Assembly: GCA_013400115.1 (NCBI GenBank)
Contig: VXBP01002363.1
Coordinates: 207,235-271,234, forward strand
DNA length: 64,000 nt
Origin: Rhinopomastus cyanomelas
Lineage: Eukaryota; Chordata; Aves; Bucerotiformes; Rhinopomastidae
Reading direction: 5' to 3'
Positions 35,369 through 46,750 of this stretch are shown here, piece after piece. The stretch's first letter is position 1. Each line of letters opens with the position of its first letter. The notes under the pieces are model-generated. The model did not search any database and was not told where the DNA came from. It worked only from the letters and a program-made list of their open reading frames with translations. Position numbers and translations under genes: made by a program.

Positions 35369-37659
35369 GTACAAAACTACCACCAGCAGGTCCTCCTCTC
35401 ATTTTTGTTTCATGCTGAACATTCAGCTTTAATAACCTATGCTGAAAATTAATGCAATTTTACAGCTATTCCGATAGTGCAGGAACCTCCAGATGTTGCT
35501 TTAGGACTTGTGTATTGCTGGTTTGGCCAACAAGTATAATGGTACTTCATGAAATTTGATAATCTGTAGGTGAAATATCATACCAGTCAGTGAAGGTCTC
35601 ACTATTGACCCGATTCATTCTTTCCACCTACTCCCAGGCACAGCTTACAGCAACCATGATCCACTTCATCCTGGTAGGGGTGACAGGAGTCACTGCTGCT
35701 CCTCCACTCTATCAATGGGTCTCTACATCACTACATCGAGGAAGCCTCCCATGGTGCAGAAAGCTCTTCCTTCCTTGCTCCCCTGGCACGTTGTTGGTTT
35801 GCTATTGCCTGCATTGCTCACACCCTAAACTCAACTACCCCAAGCAAATCTTGGGGTTGGGAGCAAGACTTGGGATTATGGCAAAATCCCCTGCTGTCAT
35901 TCGCTTTCCCTCGAATACTGACACTGGCTTCATGCTGAAATCACAGGGGCCAGAGGATATTTACCACTTCAAGTTGAAAAAAAACCCACCAGGCTTTGCA
36001 CAGATGTACTTACTGGGCAAAAATGTAAAGGTGATTTGTGAAGTAACACTTAATTCACTGCAACTGACACCAGACTCTAGCTGCCAGGAATTTGACTGAC
36101 AATTTCTATTTATTTATACCCTGCTATACAGTATCTGCCTTAATGTTGTAAATTTTTCTGATTGGAATTTCACAGTGTCTGCCTGGATATTTATTGATCA
36201 TAAAATAATCTACACAACCTGTTAAAGTGAAGGCAAGGAGAATGGATGCCAGAGAAACCACTCAACAGGATCTAGAGACCAGTGCCCAGGTAACAGAAGA
36301 TGCTGTTTTTGCAGCATTATGTATCGCTGAGAGCCAACCTTTTGAACTGCTTTTCTGCTGTTTCCCTAAAACCTCCTCTGAACAGCTTCCAAGAACCTGG
36401 TGTTGAGTTCCTACCAGCAACTCCATATGGACCCTACAACTTGCCTCATTTGCAGCTCCTCACCATTGAGAAATCCCACCTTTACAATGAAATCTGGTGT
36501 TTCCACAACTGTTCACTAAGACAGACCACGAGAGAAATGTTTGGCTCTTCCTGCAACAGCGAGACCTTTTTTTTTTCTGATTATTGTGTTTGGCAGGCAA
36601 AGACAGGAGCATAAAACTTCTGCCCACAGGAAGAAAAATTGCAACCTTGGTTGTGTCTGGGAGATTCCGTATTGCCCAGAGAACAGAGTCTTTGATCTCA
36701 TTCACAGCTTCAGCTATGCACTTCCCAATATCTCCAGCGGGTTTTTTACCTCCTGAGTCTGGGCTCTGTTTTTTGTTTGCTTTCTTGGTTTGATTTTTTT
36801 TGCTAAGGGAGATCTTTGCTCCCCCGTGGAAATCAGAGGTATGTGCTTTCCTTCTGCAGATGCACGAACAAGTATACCTTGGTCAGAGCCAAAGCCACCC
36901 TTTCCCCTAGAAGTCTACACATCTCAATCTGGCACACATCCACTTGTTCACCAACAGCCTCCCAGTGTGACACTGCTCTCAGACCAGTGCACACACACAC
37001 TGCTCCAATCCACCACTCTTCTGCTCTTCTGCAACAGGAGCCTGTTCTTTTCCCCATAAACGCTGAACTATCTATTAGTTCCTGCCACTTCCTGAACTTC
37101 AAGGCTGGGCTGCACCCTCATCCTCATCACACACAGCTCTCTTTCCCTTCTTTACATCAGAGTAATAAACCAGAAACTGATGATTTGTGATTTAGCCACA
37201 TTAGCTCTGGCCAGGCAGGCTTCCCTTTTATTACTGACTTAAAACATTTATGAGATAGGGATCTTTGTAAATTCATCAAATACAATGAAGAAGAAAAGAC
37301 CTCTCATAATTTGACCAAGTTCACCTAGAAGTCACCCTCTCCCAGTACCTGTTGCAGTTTAGCTCTGCTTTTCTGAAATGAGGTGACTGCACGAGCACTT
37401 AGTGGCTAGTGGAGTGTCTAATGGGCTGGGAATAACAACACAGCAAAACAAACAGCATCTGAGGCCACCTCCACCTGGGCTATCAGTCTGCATGCAGATG
37501 CCCCAGACCAGACATCATCCCTTGCAGGCAGGAGGTGAAGGAAAGGCTGGATCTGCCCAGGGCTCTCTGCTCTTCATTCCTGCGACAGCCACCCTGAATC
37601 AGCTCAGGCGCACACAGTAACCTTTTCAGGCTCCATAAAACCCTTCACAGATGTGAGGG

Positions 37660-38170
37660 TTTAACCTCATCCAGCAACTAAGCACCACAGAGCCACTCAC
37701 TCACTGCCCCCACAGTGGGATGTGGGAGAGAATTGGAATAAAAAGGTAAAACTTGTGGATTAATACAAAGGCAGTTTAACAGGGCAGAAAAGGGATAATA
37801 GTAATAATAAAATGTACAAAACAAACCATCACAGATTGCACACTGCCCACAGACTGGAGCCCAGATGATCCCAAGTCATGGTGTACCCCAGCCAACTTCC
37901 CAACAGTATATATACTGGGCATGACATGATATGGCATGTCAAAACCCCTTTGGCTGGTTCAGGTCAGCTGTCCTGACTGTGTCCCCTCCCAGCTCCTTGT
38001 GCACTCCAAGCCTCCACTTTCAAGGCATGAGAAGCTGAAAAGTCCTTCACTAGGTATAAATATTGCTCAGTGACACTGAAACATCAGGGCTTCATCAACG
38101 TTATTCTCACACTGTGAGAACACAACTGTGCCGGCTACTAGGAGGAAAAATATTCCATCCAAATCCAGGA
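37660..38170 (-). mobile_element. Endogenous-retrovirus LTR, apparently solo
   Basis: The 510-bp block matches, in reverse orientation, an LTR family abundant in many non-galliform birds. Landmarks on the shown strand are CAGCAACTAAGCACCACAGA, CCACAGTGGGATGTGGGAGA, the TATATATACTGGGCATGACA block (its reverse complement holds the LTR TATA region), GTCAGCTGTCCTGACTGTGT, CCCTCCCAGCTCCTTGTGCA and CCGGCTACTAGGAGG. No retroviral coding sequence and no second LTR were seen nearby, so it is probably a solo LTR. I cannot name the family with certainty, and the ends are approximate. A run of ATAATAGTAATAATAAAAT is part of the element. Confidence 0.75.
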
Positions 38171-38905
38171 CCACAGATTGCCCTTCAGGAGGAGGGAAAG
38201 GCAAACAGCCCCCACCCCGACATCCCCTCCGGCTGGAGGTAAGGGAGAGATCCTGGCCTTCCCTCAGGTTGCAGAGAGCCGGACAAAAGGTTAAGAGCTC
38301 CATGTAATCACAAGGTAAAAGGACGGGGCAGGAGCAGGGGAAATTATTTCCTGCTGAATTGTGGCTGCTGTTATTCCCAGAGAAAAGCAGCAGGTATTCA
38401 GGAGCTTCTCATTAGCCAGTGTGATTTCCATTAGGCTGTCTATTAACATTTTGTGGCCGTAATAAACACCTACATAATTAACACAGAAAAGGAGCCCTCT
38501 AGGCTAGAAGAAATAGCCAGAACGAGCTGGGAATAGCACTGACAGGCCAGTTCCTGCCTGGAGGTTTCTGCCTGCAGTGTTTCTCCCTCTATTCTCCTGG
38601 GACAAATTCCCTTGCAGAGAGTTAAGTTTTAATGTTCCTATTCTCCTGGCTGAGTCTAGGAGGACACCACCTTTGCAGCTGGAAAAAAACCATTTGAGAG
38701 CAGGACAGAAATTGTCCCTGCAAGTCCCCAGGGGAGATTCACGACGCCTCAGTATTCCCTAGCCCTCAGCCATAGCTCCAATGAGACTTTTCCTGCTAAA
38801 AACTGACAGAGGAAGAAATCCCTTAGGAACATGTGCATGATCCCAGCTAACAGACAAACTCCAGGAGCTCACAAAAAGTCCCCATGGAGAGAAGATGAGG
38901 CTTAT

Positions 38906-38938
38906 TATAACTCGGGCATGTTTATAGCCCGAGTTATA
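38906..38938. repeat. Perfect 12-bp inverted repeat, 9-base loop
   Basis: TATAACTCGGGC (38906-38917) and GCCCGAGTTATA (38927-38938) are exact reverse complements around the loop ATGTTTATA. No element was recognised around it. It is a stable potential hairpin or cruciform of unknown significance. Confidence 0.9.
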
Positions 38939-39111
38939 GTAGTATATGAAGTACTTTGGCACTTCAGGTCCACTGAGAACTGACGACTGATGGGCAAGCA
39001 GACACAGAGGTAAGAAATGACCTTCTCAGTATCTCAGCCACATGTTTTCCATGCTTCTTCCAACCTGATAAGGGCATGAACAGCATTTCTGAGTAGCTGT
39101 GGCTCCTCCAT

Positions 39112-39910
39112 AGAAACACAGAACATTAGGGGTTGGAAGAGATCTTGAAAGATCATCCAGTCCAATTCCACTACCACAGCAAGATCACCTAGATCAAGTC
39201 ACGCAGGAACATGTCCAGGTGCGTTTTAAATGTCTCTAGAGTGGGAAATTCCACAACCTCCCTGAACAGCCTGTTCCTAGTGCTCTCTCACCCTCACCAT
39301 GAAGAGGTTCCTTCTCATATTGGTGTGGAACCTCCTATGTTCCAGCTTACACTGATTGCCCCTCGTCCTATCATTAGATGACACTGAGAAGAGCCTGGCT
39401 CCGTCCTCCTGACTCCTGCCCTTTCCATATTCATAAACATTAATAAGGTCACGCCTCAGTCTCCTCTTCTCCAAGCTAAAGAGACCCAGCTCCCTTAGCC
39501 TTTTCTCACAAGGGAGATGCTCCACTCCATCATCCTTGTGGCTCTGCTTCCAGCAGTTCTGTGTCCTTCTTGAACTGAGGGGCCCAGAACTGGACACAAT
39601 ATTCCAGATGTGTTCTCAACAGGGCAGAATAGAGGGGGAGGAAAACCTCTTTCAATCTACTAACAACACCCCTTTTAATCCACTCCGGGATGCCACTGGC
39701 CTTCTTGGCCACATGGGCCCATTGCTGGCTCATGGTCATCCTGCTGTCCACCAGGACCCCCAGGTCCCTTTCTCCTACACTGCTCTCTAACACTTCAGTC
39801 CTCGACGTATCACAGCCTTGCCTTCTTCCCCAACAACTGCTACTGCTAAGCCTGTGCCCAGGAGATTGAGGACATGTCACTTTAACAGAGCTGCCTATAC
39901 CCCCGCTCCT
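39112..39910 (-). mobile_element. CR1 retroposon of about 800 bp with reverse-transcriptase C-terminal relic
   Basis: This reads on the minus strand from the 3' tail (AGAAACACAGAACATTAGGG) through the whole CR1 3' coding region. Translation of the minus strand gives the end of the CR1 polyprotein: ERDLGVLVDSRM, LPLYSALLRTHLEYCVQFWA and then LRELGLFSLEKRRLRRD. Frameshifts and at least one stop split these segments. The catalytic part of the reverse transcriptase lies upstream and is missing by 5' truncation. Its similarity to the copies at 12.4, 41.2-41.4 and 60.1 kb indicates one fairly recent subfamily. Confidence 0.93.
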
Positions 39911-41165
39911 CATTTCAGGCTCCTGCTGCTAAGAATATGTGTGCCCTTTATCACAGCTTTGAAATAGAGAGAGACACTTTGGAATTCAATTAGTCAAACA
40001 GTTGCCACAGCAACAAAAACATATAAACTTAAATGATTTATACTCACAGACACTACTTCAAATAGGAATAAATTTAATACAGCAGCTGGGAATGAAATGC
40101 ATTGTACAATAAGAAAATTGTATTTTTTTTCTCCCCGATGATAGGCCTGAAGGTCTTAATACAATATAGATGAAAGAAGATATTTGGGCAGAAGGAAGCA
40201 GAATCCATTGTGCTGTGTGTACAATGCCTGCTTGGAGAGTACAACACATAATGAGCGTGTACATCTAATCACAGAGCTGCGATTCTGTTTGCAGACAGCC
40301 GCAGATCAAAGATTGCAGCTAGCAAATTGACTGCTTGGTTTCACTTTCTCTCATTGGCTCTCCTCCATCTCATGAAACCTTTCGATTGGCCCCCACCCAA
40401 GAGAAAAACAAATCTGCCCTTATGCCAGCAGCTTCTCCATCCACTACAGAGCCAGGTCCAAGCCTGGTAAAAGTGAAATTCATGGGTTTTTTATATCAGA
40501 AATGATTTAATTCAAACATAGTTCAGGGACTTGAAGTAGAAATTAATTCTGAGAAATGTGCAGGAAAAATGGCAAAAGCTTGCAAAGACATCAGGAATAG
40601 TCACTCCGAGTGACAGTCGCTCGCAGTATTATAGGCAGTATTTTTGCCTCTAAAAGGCTGAACAGACAGTGAATACCATCCTCCTACAGCTCTCCTTTTG
40701 AGATTCCCTGGAGAGAACTGCAGGTACACGGGCTGTGAGCGTGCACAGAAGATGATGCATGTGCACGCCTCTGGCGTTAGCACACCTTGGGTGCATCCTC
40801 GGTCTAGCACATACAGCCGTATCTTTTTCCAATCAGGAGAGGTTTAATGAATGAAAAAGTGATGTAGAGACTTAGAGGAGGCTTATGGTTTGATTCCAGT
40901 GAGCAAGAATTGTCCAGAAGTTGTGCAGAAACTGCTTCCTTCCTTTCTGAAGGCACAGCAGCTGTTGTAACCCAGAATTGTGGAAAGTTGTGTGCTTGCA
41001 GTTCATATGCCTCTTTGTTGAAGTGCCAAAGCCAGCTGCTGTCAGACCTTGGCAGTACTGGGACCAGAAACGGCCAAGCAGTGCCTGGAGTACAAAAGAA
41101 AGTGGAGGTTCAACCACTGGCTCTTGATTCTCCCCAAGCGGAAGTTACTCTCTTCCCAGAAAACA

Positions 41166-41325
41166 TCACACTATCACAGTACATTAGGGATTGGAAGTGG
41201 CCTCAAAAGATCATCTAGTCCAATCCCCCTGACCAGAGCAGGATCACCTAGACCAAGTCTCACAGGAACATATCCAGGCAGGTTTTAAACATCTCCAGAG
41301 AAGGAGCCTCCACAACATTTTGCAA
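41166..41325 (-). mobile_element. CR1 3' fragment, first of a close pair
   Basis: The minus-strand CR1 3' end starts CTATCACAGTACATTAGGGA and includes AAGATCATCTAGTCCAATCC and CAGGATCACCTAGACCAAGT, then GGAGCCTCCACAACATTTTG, where homology stops. It is 5'-truncated and lies 15 bases left of another minus-strand CR1 of the same subfamily. Confidence 0.92.
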
Positions 41326-41340
41326 GCTCTCATCTGCACA

Positions 41341-41456
41341 CAGAATCACAGAACATTAGGGATTGGAAGGGACCTCGAAGGATTATCTAGTCCAATCCCC
41401 CTGCCACAGCAGGATCACCTAGATCAAGTCACACAGGAACATATCCAGATGGGTTT
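41341..41456 (-). mobile_element. CR1 3' fragment, second of a close pair
   Basis: Minus-strand CR1 3' end: CAGAATCACAGAACATTAGG, AAGGATTATCTAGTCCAATC, GCCACAGCAGGATCACCTAG, truncated after CATATCCAGATGGGTTT. It is very similar to the adjacent copy and shorter. Confidence 0.92.
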
Positions 41457-44400
41457 CCACAAAGCTTGATCAACATGGGCACCCACTCTGAGGTCTGAGC
41501 TTGCTAACAGTATTTGAGGGCAATAAAAAGTTATGAGCAATTGTAGGAGACCTTTCATGTGACCTGCTCTGTTAAACACCATTTATAATGGGAACAAGAG
41601 CTTTATTTCCTGATCAGATCACGCGCATAACACCTTCCCCTGCACTTCACAGGAACTTAAACAGGATGAATCCCGCGCACTTTGGGCCCCTTTGTGCAAA
41701 AGCAGCTTGTCAGGCTTAGACGGTGTATTGAGTAAACATTAGAGGTCTAAGTACAAGAGGGAAAAGGCAGAAAAGTACCTCTGAGAGAAACTCAATGCTT
41801 TTTTCTAAGTATAAACCATCAGAACCACAGGCCGCGGCTAACAGAAGTTACAGGCTCGTCAACATGAAAAATTGTGGGGGTGGACTTTTGTTTCATGTAG
41901 GAGGCCAAGAGTGCTGCTCATTGTTGGCAGGTGGGGCAGAGAGTTCAAGATGCTTTGGGTGCAAATAGAGATCAAAACCTGCGATTCTTCTTTGGCAGCT
42001 TTGGAAAGGAAAGCGCACAGATGCAGAACAACAACTAAACAAAGCTAATAATGAAATCATATTTATGTAGGCAGGAAGGAAGCTCAATTGCCAGGAGAGT
42101 ACTAAAGTCTACAAGTGTAAATACACACCAGTAAGTCAGTTTGACAAGATGCCAAGTTTGCTCAGCAGAGTATGGCACTTTACTGCTGAAGTGCTCCTGC
42201 GAGAGGAGAACCAGGAAAATGTCAAAAAGGTCAATGGGTGACAGTGGAGATCCATCAGGAAACCATGCAAACAAGCTTGTGTCAGTGGGATTAGCATTGC
42301 CTTGCACTTTGCAAGACCTGAACCAAACTGAACCAACTGGATGTCCCTGTGGATGGGAATCCAGTGGTGCTCACTCGGCTCCAAGCAAGAGGAGGAAGGC
42401 ACTGGTATGGTTGCCTGTTGGTCCTGTCACATTAAAGCACAAGCATTATGTTCCAGAACTCTGTGTCTTACTGCTCCTGGAGCTCAATGCTTCTTTCACT
42501 TTGCCAGGTAGAAAGGCTCACAACTGATAGCTGATTTACTGAGACTGCCCACTTGAAGGTTCTGGATTTCAAACTCAGAGAAACAAACTTCTTTCAGCTG
42601 GTGATACTGACACCATGAGGGATGTGGTGGGGAAAGATTTGTAAGACTTGTATGGCCAGTATTTGACTACAAAGGATCCAAGGCCATAAAGGAAATGAGG
42701 AGCTTTACAGTATCCCTGAGCCTCACTCTCAGATCAGGCTATTCACAGATTCTGAGTCACGGGGAAAAATCCTTCCAAAACAAGAACAAATAGTACAAAG
42801 TATCTCTGGAGATGCTTAGAGTGGAAATCAGAGCCATCACAATACTTAGACACCAGATCAAGCTTCCACAGACATTGCAAAAGTCAAGATCCTAAACAGC
42901 TGAAAGATAGAGCTGAGCCAAAAATATTCAGCCTGTAACAGCAGAAGTCTTGATTCAGCTGGGAAGTCCCCTTCATGTCCCTGTTCCTATGAAGGTAACA
43001 TCTGTTCTACTCTTTCACAGCTCCATCCCTCTTTAGTATGATGGCATGGAGAACAGCACGCTGGTGTGTCCAACTCTGGTCTGCTCCTTCTGGATTGGAG
43101 CAGTGCAGCAGCCGACTCTGCAGTCCACAAACTACGTTTATCATCATCTTTACACGCCTTTACACAGCTGGCTCTCCTGATGATAATGTGTTCTACAGTT
43201 TCCCTTGCTGGCGTGGCTTATGTTAATACTCCATTAACATTGCTAATCAGAGACAGACTTCTGGCAACATCTCCAGGGGATGAGCAAATGTTGTCCTATG
43301 GCTTTTAGTTTAGGAGATCAGACTTTCAGATGAAATCCATTCCCAACATCTCTGATTTCAGCAATTAAATGAAGCTGCAACATCTGGGAGCTGTTCAATG
43401 CTGGATGTATGCGAATCCTCCTGCTCCAAAATAAGTCCTTCTAAACCCCCCTTCTATGCCACCCTTCAGATATATGGCATTTGGAACTTTAATTCACTTG
43501 GGAAATCAAAGGCTGCTAGAAAGATGAGATGGAATCAAATCAAAGATAAAAGGTACAGAAGGTCTAAAAGTGCAGATGGCTTCACCCCAAGAGATGAAAA
43601 CCTCAGTATGGCAAACTTTAGTCACAAGAGATGAAAACCAAGACATGTGATGTGTGATATCCATTAGAGCCCCAAGTACATTCATGGGGTGCCTTCTAAT
43701 TGCACCGTGGCTACTGTATTTCTTGTTCCCTCAAAGTTCTGCCTTCTGGATAAGCCTCTGGAAAGAGACCAGCTGCTAGTTCTTGAGCTGATCCCACAGC
43801 CTTTTGACTCTTCTTCTTTGCTCTTCCTTTTTCCAGGATGTTCCCAGTTCAGGTCATTCCTACAGGAAATCTAGATTTCAGTTCCAGACCTGCTTTAGCT
43901 TTGCAAAAGGAGTCTGCTTTTACTTGGATTAGGTAGAAGGAGGCACCATGACATAGCTGATCTCAAGATCAGATGCATAGGGAAAAGGAATAAAACTGGT
44001 CATTGACACAATTTTCAAGACTCCTCAGATTTTAGATGGACTGCCATTCTCCACAGGATTCAGAGAGAGCATAAAATTAATGTTTGTTAAACAGAGAAGG
44101 CGAAAGCAAAAGCCCACACAGTGGAAATAGCTTTACTTCCAATGAAAATACCATAAATGGGGCAGAATGACACACAAATATTGGAAGAAGCAGTAATGCC
44201 TGCAAACCTCCCCAGCTCCCTCAGCAACATGCAACAGCTGAGCAGGAGGATGAGACAGTTAAACCAGTGAAATAGCAAGGCTGATCAGCAAATTTATGCT
44301 CTCATTCACACAGATGCATAAATCCATTTACCGGCCAAAATTAGGACATGCTTCCTTTCTACTTTTCCCCCACTTCCTCTCCCCTCACAGTCTCCCTACA

Positions 44401-46697
44401 CCTCACAACTTTTTCTCTTAAATGGAAGGCACTTCCATTACAGGAAGCAATGCTTGCTGGTGACTCTTGGTGATACAGACACAAGGACAGCTTGGTTTTA
44501 ACAAGCAGCTGCAGACCAGTGACGCCTCAGAGCAAAGCCTTTTCCCAAAAAACCAACTCGATTTACAGAAAAAGGAGAACTCACAGATAAGAAATCTACA
44601 CCAGTATCTAAATGATTAAGTGGTATATGACTCATAGCCATTTGGAAAGGCTTCTCCAAGGCCCTAGAGGCATCACCAGAACCTATTTGAATGCATGTCT
44701 CAGACATACGGTATGAACACTTCAGGAGTGGGGTTTCTATGCCCACTCATTTTAAAGGTCTGAATTCCAATTTCAGCTGAGGAGGTACCATGTTTACTGA
44801 AGTTGGGTAAAAGCGTGTGCGTACTTGCAAGGTCCATGGCTCCTGGATATGACCTTCAGTCACTAGTTGGAAGTGAATGCTAATACACCAGCTCATTGCT
44901 GTAGTAATGTGCTTTGGAGCCATTAATTAACTTGGTGCTCTCTGAGGAAACGCTTGTTCCCTCCATCACTCACGTCTACTTAGAAGAATTGCACACCCGC
45001 AAAAGCCAAGTGTGAAAGCCTGAGATTTCTGTGGGATGTAGCTGAGCAGACTGTGGGCAGGTGCTATGAAAACTTCCTTATACAGCTGCTCAGAGCAGCT
45101 CCGCCACATCCTACAGCACCAGACCAGTGCTGCCAGAGCAACATCATCTTGCTCTGCTGGACTTAATTCAGCTGCCTGTCCTCAGAACCGCTGCCATGGG
45201 ACACAGCAGCTTTCAGTTATATGGTCCGTGGCTCTCCAGCCTCACACTCCACCTTAGCAGAAAATGCCAACTGATGGAAGAGGAATAAAAGTGCAGTGAG
45301 AACAATTGTCTGTTGCTCTCTGACATAAGACGCCATCTCTCTCCTATTTATTCATTATTCAAACGTTTTCAACAGCCTGTTTATGAATGTTTGCCTTCTT
45401 GGACTGTGGCTTGTCTGCAAGTAGTTTAATACATGTTCTCCATATTCAGTGCCAGAGCACAAGTGAACAGCTAATTCACAGATGCAGCAGCTCTTCCCTG
45501 GCTGGATGAGGGTTAACTGCCTTGAGTGAAGACAGAGACCCAAAACCTTAAGACGCTGCGTGTCTCCTGTGCCGTTCTGCAGTATTAACTATTCTGCAAT
45601 TCACTTCTGTTTTGTTTCAGCAGCTTCCCTCACTGAATCATCAGAGAGCAAAATTGCCTCAAAATAATAGCCAGCTACGGGAAGAGTTATTTGGAGAGAG
45701 GAAAAGCAGAGTTTTACTCTAGATTTACATAACTCTCAACTCACACATTTCATTTGCAGAGTAAAGCGTGCCCACACCTCTTGCTTCAGAGCCAGAACCT
45801 CAGGGAGCCCACCCTCTCCACCTGACGTCTGCTTCCTCTCTTTAAGGATGAAACACCCTCCCTTATGTAACACAGATACCACTTCTGCAAAGACTTGCAG
45901 CTCAGGAAGGGATTTTTTTTCAGTTTAAGAACAGTAATAAATGGATTTCAGGCAAGCTCAGGTCCCACACACCCCATCTAATACTGTGGGGGCTTCTGCA
46001 GGTTAGTACTTCTGAAAACCCATCATAGACTAGTCCTGTCAAAGCATGTAACAGCTCTGGCTTTGACTAACATCACTGCACACTCTCAAGCAGCTCTACC
46101 CAGCAGATAGAAAGAACATTTGTAAGATTTCCATCGCGCTCGTCTCTCTCTTTTACACACACAAAAGAATCTTAAAGCACGGATTCATATTTAAACAATC
46201 AGGGCTACAAATATCTTCCTACCTTCCTGGACAAGAAAGTTCTTGTATGGAAAAACAGAGTGGGGAAAATGCACAGGGGAAAAAAAAAACCCTCTTATCA
46301 AATGGGAATTTACTTTTCATTTCCGCTCCCTTTGATATAACCAGGATTAACTGCATTTCATCCCCTTCTAAAGGACACGTTGGGTCCCCAGCTGTTTTCC
46401 CACTATCAATCCCTGGAGAACAAAGCTTAGGAAGTTAAATGAGTTTGGGAATCTCATCTTCACTTTTAATTAATTTGAAATGAATGTATGCTAATGACAG
46501 CACCACAGCAAGATTGCCAAAACTTTTCCCGTCTGCATAAGGCGGTGGTGAACACCAGTTTGGGACCTCACCAACAGTGTTAACTCTTACCTGCTGTAGC
46601 TTACAACCAAAACTGGGGTGGAAGAGGGTCTGAAGGGTTCAGCAGTTGTCATCTCCACACACCCCAGGGAGACATGCTGATTACCTGTGTTTCAAGC

Positions 46698-46750
46698 ATA
46701 GAAGGTACCTATAAGCCCTATAACATAGAAGGTACCTATAAGCCCTATTT
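46698..46750. repeat. 27-bp tandem duplication
   Basis: CATAGAAGGTACCTATAAGC plus CCTATAA is repeated immediately, with identity to the end of the second CCTAT. Two copies with no mismatch over 25 bases imply a recent slippage event. An inner palindrome GGTACC is present in each copy. Confidence 0.92.

Larger units (their letters stand above)
21428..35385 (+). other. NTRK3: Proposed long 3' UTR of NTRK3 (extent inferred)
   Basis: No other gene is recognisable after the stop codon. The first strong polyadenylation context I see is at 35363, where CAAATAAAGT follows an AU-rich, UTR-like block (35180-35360). Weaker AATAAA hexamers occur at 24177, 25602, 26400 and 32664, so shorter isoforms are possible. 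From memory, some annotated mammalian NTRK3 transcripts also have very long 3' UTRs, but I could not check this. The stretch contains a CTTC-rich tract just after the stop, two CR1 copies, a trinucleotide palindrome, a 15-bp repeat and an alternating purine/pyrimidine tract. Open frames here, on either strand, look like chance. Confidence 0.5.

Noticed and set aside
35590..36099. Open frame of 169 codons on the + strand just after the proposed NTRK3 end
   Set aside because: It starts at GTG, and the first ATG (35656) leaves about 150 codons. The translation has no recognisable domain and no splice or codon pattern I trust. A frame this size is expected by chance in 64 kb.
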